From: Pseudomonadales bacterium
Lineage (GTDB): Bacteria; Pseudomonadota; Gammaproteobacteria; Pseudomonadales; Azotimanducaceae
DNA: 7,866 nucleotides
Reading direction: 5' to 3'
NCBI GenBank assembly: GCA_029244465.1
Contig: JAQWQN010000149.1
Span: 1 to 7,866 of the forward strand
The first letter of the stretch is position 1. Each line of letters starts with the position of its first letter. Of this stretch, positions 1-6,079 are shown piece by piece. Under the pieces are notes generated by a model, which was not told where the DNA came from, did not search any database, and was given only the letters and a program-made list of their open reading frames with translations. A program made the translations under genes and the position numbers.

Positions 1-1339
1 TTGAAGAGATTTCATCGGCAAGCTGGTCAACTGTTTCTTCGCCTGTATCGACCTGCTGAGCGCTTAATCGATCCAGCTCCTGCGCTCTGCCTTTGAGCCG
101 CTGCATGAGTTGCTCAAGATGCTCAATCCGCGAAACCTGAACTTCTGCTTCGCGCTCATTTGCCGCCGCTGTAACGTTAAAGGCATCCCAGCGTTGCTGC
201 CAATTACGATTCTCGCCCTCAATTCTTTCGAGCACTTGCTGCGAGGCTTTATCTTCTTCCGCCAAGACAATGAGTTCAGGCTCAAGCGCACTGATATTGT
301 TGATTGACTCAGCGATTTGCGCCTCGTCCATTAGCAATTGCTGCTCCGATTCCATTTTGCGCTGGCCCAAGCTCTGCAGGTCGTCTTGCAGTTGCTTTAC
401 ACGTGACTCGTTGAACTGAATCGCTTCTTCGATGCGAGCAACGTCGGCACCAAGCTGATAGAAGTTACCTTGCACGACGTTAAAGCGATCTGACTGCTCA
501 GCGTGCTGGGCGCGGCTTTGCTCAATTTCAGCTTCCAGCTGTCTTTGCTCAGCTAAATGCTTTTCTAGCGCAAGCTCAAGTTCCTTAATCTTGCTTTCGC
601 GGATATTCAGTTCACCGCGGAGAGATTGGTAACGAAGCGTATAGAGTTGGGCGGTGAGCAAGGACTCTTCATCGCGGAGCTCGCGATATTTCTCAGCCGC
701 CTTTGCTTGTCTCTGCAACCGATCAAGCTGTCTCGCAAGTTCCTCACGTATATCATTGATACGTTCCAGGTTTTCACGAGTATGCTTAATTCTATTTTCA
801 GTTTCTCGGCGCCGCTCTTTGTACTTTGAAATACCTGCGGCTTCTTCCAAGTAGACGCGCAACTCCTCCGGCTTGGCCTCAACGAGCTGCGAGATCATGC
901 CTTGCTCAATAATTGAGTAACTACGCGGGCCGAACCCAGTACCTAGGAAGATATCCTGTATATCGCGACGACGGCACTTACTGCCATTCAAAAAATAGTT
1001 TGATTGACCCTCACGACTGACTTGTCGCCGAATCGCAATATCCGTATAGGCCGAATATTCACCACCGATGCGGCCATCGCTATTGTCGAAAAGCAGTTCA
1101 ATACTCGCTGCGGATGTCGGCTTACGAGAATTAGAGCCATTGAAAATCACGTCCGTCAGGTTTTCGCCACGTAGCTGTTTGGCGGAGCTTTCGCCCATCA
1201 CCCAACGTACTGCGTCTATTATGTTCGACTTACCGCAGCCGTTTGGGCCAACGACCGCACATCTATTTCCGGAGAGAGTAACGGTTGTCGGGTCGACAAA
1301 TGACTTAAAACCAGCAAGTTTGATTTGCTTCAGTCGCAT
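1..1339 (-). CDS. smc: Chromosome partition protein SMC, N-terminal part (cut by the window's left edge)
   Basis: SMC is a cytoplasmic condensin ATPase that compacts and helps segregate the chromosome, working as a dimer with ScpA and ScpB. The frame is open from an ATG at 1339 to base 1, giving 446 codons of a protein that normally has about 1150-1200. The N-terminal head is clear: start MRLKQIKLAGFKSF, Walker A GPNGCGKSN at residues 31-39, and the Q-loop stretch SYSIIEQGM with Gln146. It is followed by EEAAGISKYKERRRE at the base of the arm. From about residue 170 the sequence is long, charged and heptad-like with many E, Q, R and L, as expected for the first coiled-coil arm. The hinge, second arm, ABC signature and Walker B lie outside the window. 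The start matches the family N-terminus. The only Shine-Dalgarno-like bases are a weak AAGGG about 15 bases upstream. A 34-codon ORF overlaps the start, so coupled translation is possible. Identity is certain; completeness cannot be judged. Confidence 0.97.
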   Translation of the reverse strand, partial: MRLKQIKLAGFKSFVDPTTVTLSGNRCAVVGPNGCGKSNIIDAVRWVMGESSAKQLRGENLTDVIFNGSNSRKPTSAASIELLFDNSDGRIGGEYSAYTDIAIRRQVSREGQSNYFLNGSKCRRRDIQDIFLGTGFGPRSYSIIEQGMISQLVEAKPEELRVYLEEAAGISKYKERRRETENRIKHTRENLERINDIREELARQLDRLQRQAKAAEKYRELRDEESLLTAQLYTLRYQSLRGELNIRESKIKELELALEKHLAEQRQLEAEIEQSRAQHAEQSDRFNVVQGNFYQLGADVARIEEAIQFNESRVKQLQDDLQSLGQRKMESEQQLLMDEAQIAESINNISALEPELIVLAEEDKASQQVLERIEGENRNWQQRWDAFNVTAAANEREAEVQVSRIEHLEQLMQRLKGRAQELDRLSAQQVDTGEETVDQLADEISS

Positions 1340-1434
1340 ACTTGGATCGTGATGCCCTTACTCTGACTTACGATGGCCTGCTTAGCGTCGCACTGGTCCA
1401 ATTGGTCTAGCAAGTGCGAATCGTCAAGCTCCAT
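1330..1434 (-). CDS. Possible small leader ORF overlapping the smc start (34 aa, speculative)
   Basis: An ATG at 1434 opens 34 codons that end in a TGA at 1332-1330, ten bases inside smc and in a different frame. The peptide starts MELDDSHLLDQLDQ and ends ITIQVCD; it is acidic and Leu/Gln-rich, with no membrane segment. A stop codon lies three codons upstream of the ATG, so it is not the tail of a longer gene. No good Shine-Dalgarno sequence precedes it. The stop overlapping a start is the arrangement used in translational coupling, and smc itself has a weak ribosome binding site. I recognise no family. It may equally be a chance open frame in the smc leader. Confidence 0.2.
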   Translation of the reverse strand: MELDDSHLLDQLDQCDAKQAIVSQSKGITIQVCD

Positions 1435-1454
1435 CGCGGATCAGGATTGAGCCC

Positions 1455-1491
1455 CACGAAATTACCCTTTTCGTGAAGTAGTCAGTCTACT
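1455..1491. repeat. Two adjacent short inverted repeats in the smc leader
   Basis: CACGAA at 1455-1460 is the exact reverse complement of TTCGTG at 1470-1475, with a nine-base loop. Immediately beyond it, AGTAG at 1477-1481 is matched by CTACT at 1487-1491 across a five-base centre. Placed 120-150 bases upstream of smc, they could be a leader hairpin or a protein-binding site. They are short enough to arise by chance. Confidence 0.3.
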
Positions 1492-1517
1492 GAAACATTC
1501 CGCCATTGGTAATACTT

Positions 1518-1546
1518 TTTCTACCTTTTCAGTCTTTTTCAAACAA
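1518..1546 (-). promoter_or_regulatory. Weak candidate sigma-70 promoter for smc
   Basis: On the minus strand TTGTTT (1546-1541) and TAGAAA (1523-1518) are separated by exactly 17 bases within an AT-rich tract. This would start transcription near 1511 and give an smc leader of about 170 bases. The matches to TTGACA and TATAAT are only 3/6 and 4/6, so the call rests mainly on position, spacing and AT-richness. Confidence 0.22.
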
Positions 1547-1570
1547 AAAAACTTGTTTTAACAACGTTTT
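1544..1570 (-). terminator. AT-rich hairpin with seven-T run, candidate leftward terminator
   Basis: Read on the minus strand, AAAAC-G-TTGTT (1570-1560) pairs with AACAAGTTTT (1557-1548) as ten base pairs with one bulged G and a two-base loop. It runs directly into a row of seven T (1551-1545). The layout is that of an intrinsic terminator for transcripts arriving from ccmI or from the structured element. The stem is poor in G and C, so termination could be inefficient. It lies just before the likely smc promoter, which is where separation of the ccm and smc units would be expected. Confidence 0.35.
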
Positions 1571-1597
1571 GCAGTCGTCGCGTCTAAACAATATTGT
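1569..1597 (+). promoter_or_regulatory. Weak candidate rightward promoter into the structured element
   Basis: TTGCAG (1569-1574) and TATTGT (1592-1597) are separated by exactly 17 bases. The -10-like box sits inside a 12-base palindrome, AACAATATTGTT (1587-1598), which could act as an operator. A transcript would start near 1603, just ahead of the complementary segments at 1621-1754. The hexamers match consensus at only 3/6 and 4/6, so this is a suggestion, not a firm call. Confidence 0.22.
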
Positions 1598-1598
1598 T
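1587..1598. repeat. Perfect 12-base palindrome AACAATATTGTT
   Basis: AACAATATTGTT is its own reverse complement, centred between 1592 and 1593. A related half, AGTATTGCAA, follows a GTTAAC palindrome a few bases on. It could be a regulator binding site between the smc promoter region and the structured element, but AT-rich palindromes of this size also occur by chance. Confidence 0.3.
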
Positions 1599-1620
1599 AA
1601 CCAGTATTGCAACACATCCC

Positions 1621-1754
1621 TGCCTCGCCTCAGGAGGGGTCGCTCTGCCCAGTCGTGAACTCGCGCCTCTAAACCATGGTGTTTCTTCGCGAGGTCGGCT
1701 AACGAAGGTTAGCGAACGTCATCTCGAGGCAACTCGCTACAGGACAGCCACCCC
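1621..1754. ncRNA. Candidate structured RNA of unknown family, strand undecided
   Basis: Plus-strand segments pair in nested order. GGGGT (1636-1640) pairs with ACCCC (1750-1754). CTGCCC (1645-1650) pairs with GGACAG (1742-1747), with one mismatch that becomes a G-U pair on the minus strand. GT..GTGA (1652-1658) pairs with TCGC..AC (1734-1740). This irregular stem encloses two hairpins: CTCGCG (1660-1665) with CGCGAG (1688-1693), capped by AAACCATGGTGTTT, and GCTAAC (1698-1703) with GTTAGC (1708-1713) on a four-base loop. In addition TGCCTCG (1621-1627) is the exact complement of CGAGGCA (1725-1731), which would form a pseudoknot. The density of exact complementarity exceeds that of the flanking sequence. 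I compared it by eye with 6S, 4.5S, RNase P and tmRNA, tRNAs and several riboswitches and recognised none. It may be a 3'-UTR RNA of the ccm operon (leftward) or an independent RNA (rightward). Confidence 0.3.
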
Positions 1755-1790
1755 TTGCAACTGCCCAACATATGGTTCCTAGCCGCACAC

Positions 1791-1820
1791 AATGAGCCCG
1801 AGCAGAAAGCTCGGTTCATT
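1791..1820. terminator. Strong 12-pair hairpin downstream of ccmI, terminator-like
   Basis: AATGAG-C-CCGAGC (1791-1803) pairs with GCTCGGTTCATT (1809-1820) around a five-base loop, with one bulged C and one G-T pair. The inner six pairs are GC-rich. It lies about 90 bases beyond the ccmI stop. Neither strand shows a clean T run after the stem; the rightward reading ends in TTCATTTAG, which is the more T-rich. It could end or stabilise the ccm transcript, or end a rightward transcript from near 1603. Confidence 0.4.
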
Positions 1821-1881
1821 TAGCCCACGCCACACTGACAATCTGGCCTTTGGATTGAGCCTTGAGCGGAAATTAAACGTT

Positions 1882-1900
1882 GCTTATTCCGACAATAAGC
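1882..1900. repeat. Seven-pair hairpin just after the ccmI stop
   Basis: GCTTATT (1882-1888) and AATAAGC (1894-1900) are perfect reverse complements around a five-base loop, nine bases beyond the ccmI stop codon. In the leftward direction the stem is followed by AACGTTTAATTT. It may protect the 3' end of the ccm message or be a weak terminator; low GC content argues against strong termination. Confidence 0.35.
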
Positions 1901-1908
1901 TTAGGGCA

Positions 1909-3078
1909 TTACCGAGTGGGTTCGGACGGAGGGGTCAGGTGTGCTTCCAGAGGAGTCAGCGTTTCAGCAATACTGATCGAACGGCTAAGCCACTGCCAGT
2001 CCCCGTCTTGAGCCATCGCCTGCCCATTCAGGCTCAGCCTTACGACAACCTCAAACTGATCCGCAGCAGTGAGCTTTCTGGCCTCACTCATGCTTACGAC
2101 ATCGTCTAGCCGGACAGTGAGCGGCAGGAGTACAGCCGGTCGCCGCACAACCGCATACGGCATACCACCGCCTATGGGCCGTGCAATGACAAAGAGCGTT
2201 GCACCAAGCGGAACCTCACCATCGACGTCAACCTGAACATCAACGCCTGGAAGCTCAAACCGTTTGCGCAGCTCGGTGATGGCAGCACTCAAGCTAACCA
2301 CCCTCGAAGGCTCTCGTAGACCAGACAGAGCACGATTGAGATAGCCTACTCCAGCCTCAGAATCGTCCGATGCCACAGCATCAAGAGCTAATATTTCTAG
2401 CACCATCGGCAGGTTTGGTGCCTCCTGCAATATTTCATTGGCGAGCGTCCGACCAGTAGCATCCAGTTGACCTCGCGCACTCAGGAACCTAGATTGAAGC
2501 CAGAATATTTTAATGTTGATGTTCTCAGGCGAGGCCTGATGCGCGCGGGCAAAGGCTGCGGCGGCAGCGGTATAATCCGCAACTTTCAGACTCGCCTGGC
2601 CTAACAGATACTGGATTTCAGCATCACCTTGGTGCTTGGATAGGTAGGTCTCGAGCTTCGACTTCCACATTGCTAGATCATCGCCGTGCTGTTCCGCATC
2701 TAGATTGAGTACCGCCTCCGCGCCGCGCAACTCGTTGCGGTCGAGATCAACTAACGCATAGAAAATGAATCCAGACACCACCGGCACTATCAGGGCAAGC
2801 GCCACCAGTGTGCTCGTTTTGATACGAGTCGTAGCCGGGCTAGCTGTTTCCCTGGCATGGAGTAAATCAGCAGCAATTTCGACCGCTATCTCTGATTGTT
2901 CTGTATCTTGCCTGTCCGGGTTGTCGCGATCCTGATCGATTTCATCTAACCGTTCGTTCAGCATCTCCCGCTGTGCGTGTCTCGCATCCAAGCGCCCGGT
3001 CCTGCCGATGCCAAGTCGGGGTGCGAAGACGAATACGGCAGCAAGCGCTGCAAGCAATAAAAAGCCGAGCACATTCAT
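1909..3078 (-). CDS. ccmI: Cytochrome c maturation protein CcmI (CycH-like apocytochrome chaperone)
   Basis: CcmI holds the C-terminal end of apocytochrome c in the periplasm and delivers it to the CcmF/CcmH ligation machinery. The product has 389 residues. Membrane segments lie at about residues 3-20 and 90-111, with a charged cytoplasmic loop rich in D, E, R and Q between them. Helical TPR-type repeats then run from about 135 to 255 (for example the IQYLLGQASL stretch near 155 and the AAAAAFARAHQASP stretch near 171). A C-terminal periplasmic beta domain spans about 278-370; its GATLFVIARP (292-301) and LPLTVRLDD (318-326) motifs are typical of the family. The length is normal. The ATG overlaps the ccmH TGA as ATGA, so translation is probably coupled; the ribosome binding site is weak. 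CcmI is a separate gene here, as in Pseudomonas, not fused to CcmH as in E. coli. It is the last ccm gene before the intergenic region. Confidence 0.93.
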   Translation of the reverse strand: MNVLGFLLLAALAAVFVFAPRLGIGRTGRLDARHAQREMLNERLDEIDQDRDNPDRQDTEQSEIAVEIAADLLHARETASPATTRIKTSTLVALALIVPVVSGFIFYALVDLDRNELRGAEAVLNLDAEQHGDDLAMWKSKLETYLSKHQGDAEIQYLLGQASLKVADYTAAAAAFARAHQASPENINIKIFWLQSRFLSARGQLDATGRTLANEILQEAPNLPMVLEILALDAVASDDSEAGVGYLNRALSGLREPSRVVSLSAAITELRKRFELPGVDVQVDVDGEVPLGATLFVIARPIGGGMPYAVVRRPAVLLPLTVRLDDVVSMSEARKLTAADQFEVVVRLSLNGQAMAQDGDWQWLSRSISIAETLTPLEAHLTPPSEPTR

Positions 3079-3599
3079 TGGTCTTGGATAATGTCCTTTA
3101 ACCGTGCCTGGGTCGCTGGGTCAAGCCCGGTCAAATCAAGGTCTGGTCGGGCCACATCTTTAGATTGACGCAGCAAGCGAAGGATAAAACCGACAATTAC
3201 CAAGCCGACACTAATAGGAAGCAGCCAAATAATCCACGTCTTACCCGATAGCGGTGGATCGTAGAGCACAAAGTCGCCATATCGATCTTGCATGAAGGCT
3301 AAGACCTCCTGATCAGACTTTCCTTCTTGAACAATCAATCTATGGACCGCGACCCGGAGCGTTTGCGCGCTCGTCGCATCACTCCCTGCAATATTGGTGT
3401 TCATGCATTTCGGACATCTGATCTCGGCGATTAAACGACGATAACGTGCCTCTTCTTCAGCGTTGTTAAACGTAAACACATCAACCTGGCTGGCCGCAAA
3501 TACGATCGGAGTATTGACTCCAACCCCTAGCCCATAGGCTATGAGCCAAAGTATGGTCGTGAAACTAGCGAGACGCAGCATCAAGGCCATGTACCACAT
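3075..3599 (-). CDS. ccmH: Cytochrome c maturation thiol-oxidoreductase CcmH
   Basis: CcmH is a membrane-anchored periplasmic thiol protein that, with CcmG, keeps or makes the apocytochrome CXXCH cysteines reduced for heme attachment. With the start at 3599 it has 174 residues: a signal peptide to about residue 36, a helical domain with IRCPKC (60-65; Cys62 and Cys65) and the family stretch DRYGDFVLYDPPL (105-117), and a membrane segment at about 122-141. Family members usually read RCPxCQN; here Gln is replaced by Met (RCPKCMN). Other in-frame ATG codons lie at 3590 and 3581. The 3581 start gives MLRLASFTTILW, an equally good signal peptide with less overlap, and no choice has a clear ribosome binding site. 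The start region overlaps the end of ccmG by 17-35 bases, and the stop overlaps the ccmI start by four. Confidence 0.95.
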   Translation of the reverse strand: MWYMALMLRLASFTTILWLIAYGLGVGVNTPIVFAASQVDVFTFNNAEEEARYRRLIAEIRCPKCMNTNIAGSDATSAQTLRVAVHRLIVQEGKSDQEVLAFMQDRYGDFVLYDPPLSGKTWIIWLLPISVGLVIVGFILRLLRQSKDVARPDLDLTGLDPATQARLKDIIQDQ

Positions 3600-4122
3600 C
3601 TGGAGACATCGCGATCAATCGCGGCTTAATTTCTTGTTGCCAAATTCTTTCATTGACTTCGCCCACCCGCTTGTAAACGATCGAGCCATTCGGGTCCACT
3701 AAAAACGTCTCAGGCGCACCATAGACACCAAGTTCAACTCCTAACAGACCCTGGTCGTCTACCAATACAAGATCGTACGGATTACCAAACTGCCCCAACC
3801 AAGCAATGGCTTTGGTTGGATCATCTTTATAGTTAATACCAATCAACCGAACGTCGGCTCGTTCCGTGATCTTAATCAGCATTTCGTGCTCCGCCGCGCA
3901 GGTTGGACACCATGTTGCCCAAACATTTACAAGAGCGGGGCGACCAACAATCTGCGCTCGCCCGAGAATCTGATCGGGCTGAAAAAGGTCGGGTGCAGCG
4001 AAAGCCGGAAACGGTTTATCAATAAGCGCCGACGGCAATTCGGTGCGGTTACCCAAACCGAATCCCAATAAAAATACCACGACGATCAGGGCAAAGACCC
4101 CGAGCGGTATGTAGAAGCTCAT
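3565..4122 (-). CDS. ccmG: Thiol:disulfide interchange protein CcmG (DsbE)
   Basis: CcmG is a membrane-tethered thioredoxin-like protein that reduces disulfides in CcmH and/or apocytochrome c, itself fed with electrons by DsbD (not in this window). The ATG at 4122 gives 185 residues, the normal length. An uncleaved N-terminal anchor covers about residues 5-24. The thioredoxin fold carries the active site WATWCPTCAAEH (Cys72, Cys75), and GVYGAPETFLVD (132-143) contains the cis-proline at 137, typical of CcmG. The reading frame stays open 69 codons further upstream, but that extension lies wholly inside ccmF in another frame and has no family counterpart. The chosen ATG lies one base after the ccmF TAA. 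No strong ribosome binding site is visible, so coupling to ccmF translation is likely. The gene's end overlaps the ccmH start. Confidence 0.97.
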   Translation of the reverse strand: MSFYIPLGVFALIVVVFLLGFGLGNRTELPSALIDKPFPAFAAPDLFQPDQILGRAQIVGRPALVNVWATWCPTCAAEHEMLIKITERADVRLIGINYKDDPTKAIAWLGQFGNPYDLVLVDDQGLLGVELGVYGAPETFLVDPNGSIVYKRVGEVNERIWQQEIKPRLIAMSPDVVHGLDAASR

Positions 4123-4123
4123 C

Positions 4124-6079
4124 TTATTCACGCACAAGCCGCCCAGACAAAGGTGCGTCGCTAGACGTCGAATTAGCTCGCGCACGTAATCTGCGGTAGC
4201 GCACATCGAAAATCGCCAGGATCCCACCAAAGGCCATGAGGAGCGCGCCGAGCCAAACCCATCGTACCATTGGCTTATGATGCATACGCACAGCCCACGC
4301 GCCATCTTCCAACGGTTCCCCGAGGGCAATATAGGTGTCGGCCAGCAGGCCTGGATTGATTCCAGCTTCGGTCATTATGGCCCCACCGGCAAGATAACGC
4401 CTTTTTTCTGGGCGCAGTTCGAACGTGCTGTCTCCATCGCGCACCACAAATAAACCTTGCTGAGCGACATAATTGGGACCTCGTACTTGCGTAACGCCAT
4501 TAAAATGAACAGACATTCCTGCAAGCATGGCTTCTTCCTGCGGCACCATGCGCACGTCTTTTTCAACAGATTGGCTACTTGTGATTGCCACCCCAAGGAT
4601 CGAGCAGGCGAAGCCAAAATGCGCAATCGTCATGCCGACATACGACAATGGCTGCCTGCTGTTTTTTCTCAGCCGACCGAACAGATCAAGCACGTGGGTG
4701 ACCATTATCCAAACGGCGACCAAAATACCTATGACTACGGTAATCACATCCGGTCGAACCACAAATGCAATCAAAGCTGACACAACGAGGGCAATGACCC
4801 CTTCACGTTTGAGAAAACTTAGCACTCGGTCACCACGTGTACGCTTCCAATTCAGGACAGGTACCAACGTGATCGCTACGCCTAAGACAAGCATCAGTGG
4901 CACAAAAAAGCGATTGAAGAACGGTGGACCCAGCGAGATCTTTCCGTCTGTCAGTGCCTCATAACCCATGGGCGATAAGGTTCCCCACATAACAACAGCC
5001 AGACTTAACATAAGTACGGCATTGTTGATCAACATGAAGAATTCCCTGCTCAAGAACCGATAGCTCACTTGGGAAGAATAGGCGCCTGCACGCTGGGCAT
5101 AAAGCAACAAAGAGCTACCAACAACAATTCCGAGGAAGATTAGAATGTACAGGCCGCGTTCAGGATCTACTGCAAAAGCGTGCACGGAGGTCAGGACCCC
5201 AGAGCGTATGATGAAGCCTCCCAAAAGCGAGAGAGAAAATCCTGATATGGCGAGTAGCAGCGTCCAACTTTTGAAGGCCCCTCGTTTTTCAGTAACCGCC
5301 ACAGAGTGCAACAGAGCCGTCGCCGCGAGCCACGGCATAAACGAAGCGTTTTCACTTGGGTCCCAGAACCACCATCCGCCCCAGCCTAACTCGTAGTAAG
5401 CCCACCACGACCCCAAGGTAATCCCAACAGTAAGACACGCCCAACACCCGTTGGTCCATGGTCGTACCCATCTTGCCCACAACGCGTCGACCCTGTTTTC
5501 GAGCAACGCCGCGATAGCGAATGCAAATGGCACGGCCAACCCCACATATCCTGCGTACAACATCGGTGGGTGGACGATAAGACCAAAATCTTGCAATAGC
5601 GGGTTTAGGTCCGCGCCATCTGCAGGGGTCATTGGAATAAGGCGCTCGAACGGATCGCTCGTAAACAGACAAAAACAGATGAAGCCGACATTCAGGAGTG
5701 CAAGGGTTGCAATAACTCGCGTGTAGATCTGCACTGGATAGTTATGCCTGCGCAAAACAACCAGCAGGGTCCATGCACACAAAAACAAGATCCACAACAC
5801 GAAGGAGCCTTCATGGCCACCCCAAGTGGCACTAATTTTGTAGTACCAAGGCAACAAGCTATTAGAGTGATTAGCAACATAAGCAACACTGAAGTCATCT
5901 TGCAAAAACGACCAGACGAGTGCCACAAACGAAATACTTGCGAATACAAACGTGCCCAAAACCAGGGAGCCAATATGCGCGGCCCAATGCTCATCATCAC
6001 TACGGACGTAACCAAGAATCGCTGTGACAAAGGCCATAACGCCAGCAAGCGTTAGGCTAAAGTGACCAAATTCAGCCAC
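4124..6079 (-). CDS. ccmF: Heme lyase subunit CcmF
   Basis: CcmF is the large membrane core of the cytochrome c heme lyase. It takes heme from holo-CcmE and joins it to apocytochrome cysteines together with CcmH and CcmI. From the GTG at 6079 it has 651 residues, the usual size, with many membrane segments. The tryptophan-rich heme motif LGWGGWWFWDPSENASF lies at 231-247. The four family histidines are visible at 170 (IVHPP), 258 (LLHS), 300 (SVHAF) and 487 (AHFGF). A periplasmic domain covers about 505-600, followed by a last membrane helix near 606-624. The first W-motif residues after DP read SENASF where VENASF is common. A GTG nine bases further upstream (6088) would add MVQ, but the purine-rich AGGAAGG at 6094-6088 has good spacing only for 6079, and MAEFGHF matches the family start. 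The gene overlaps the end of ccmE. Confidence 0.97.
   Translation of the reverse strand: MAEFGHFSLTLAGVMAFVTAILGYVRSDDEHWAAHIGSLVLGTFVFASISFVALVWSFLQDDFSVAYVANHSNSLLPWYYKISATWGGHEGSFVLWILFLCAWTLLVVLRRHNYPVQIYTRVIATLALLNVGFICFCLFTSDPFERLIPMTPADGADLNPLLQDFGLIVHPPMLYAGYVGLAVPFAFAIAALLENRVDALWARWVRPWTNGCWACLTVGITLGSWWAYYELGWGGWWFWDPSENASFMPWLAATALLHSVAVTEKRGAFKSWTLLLAISGFSLSLLGGFIIRSGVLTSVHAFAVDPERGLYILIFLGIVVGSSLLLYAQRAGAYSSQVSYRFLSREFFMLINNAVLMLSLAVVMWGTLSPMGYEALTDGKISLGPPFFNRFFVPLMLVLGVAITLVPVLNWKRTRGDRVLSFLKREGVIALVVSALIAFVVRPDVITVVIGILVAVWIMVTHVLDLFGRLRKNSRQPLSYVGMTIAHFGFACSILGVAITSSQSVEKDVRMVPQEEAMLAGMSVHFNGVTQVRGPNYVAQQGLFVVRDGDSTFELRPEKRRYLAGGAIMTEAGINPGLLADTYIALGEPLEDGAWAVRMHHKPMVRWVWLGALLMAFGGILAIFDVRYRRLRARANSTSSDAPLSGRLVRE

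Larger units (their letters stand above)
1340..1908. other. ccmI-smc intergenic region, 569 bases, no convincing protein gene
   Basis: The stretch between the ccmI stop and the smc start contains only short open frames with poor starts. Features that can be seen, from left to right, are: two small inverted repeats (1455-1475 and 1477-1491), an AT-rich tract with a hairpin and T run (1501-1570), a 12-base perfect palindrome (1587-1598), a nest of complementary segments that could be a folded RNA (1621-1754), a strong 12-pair hairpin (1791-1820), and a short hairpin just after ccmI (1882-1900). It would contain the 3' end of the ccm transcript and the smc promoter and leader. Confidence 0.7.

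Noticed and set aside
1621..1754. Known RNA genes (tRNA, 6S, 4.5S, tmRNA, RNase P RNA, cobalamin, TPP, FMN or c-di-GMP riboswitch) in the gap
   Set aside because: None of the conserved cores of these families could be found on either strand. The resemblance to a c-di-GMP riboswitch is limited to a short TAAACCAT string. A covariance-model search would be decisive.
1594..1782. Rightward 62-codon open frame in the ccmI-smc gap
   Set aside because: It starts with TTG, has no ribosome binding site, no membrane segment or recognisable domain, and runs straight through the RNA-like inverted repeats, which constrain the sequence better than a protein does.
1792..2109. Rightward 105-codon open frame opposite the end of ccmI
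   Set aside because: Two thirds of it is antisense to the conserved C-terminal domain of CcmI, and the product matches nothing recognisable. It is best explained as a shadow of the coding strand.
4123..4329. Upstream in-frame extension of ccmG by 69 codons
   Set aside because: The extension overlaps ccmF in another frame and has no counterpart in CcmG proteins; the ATG at 4122 gives the standard length and membrane anchor.
4527..4964. Rightward 145-codon open frame inside ccmF
   Set aside because: It lies wholly antisense to conserved CcmF sequence, has a Ser/Thr/Arg-rich low-complexity composition and no plausible start signal.
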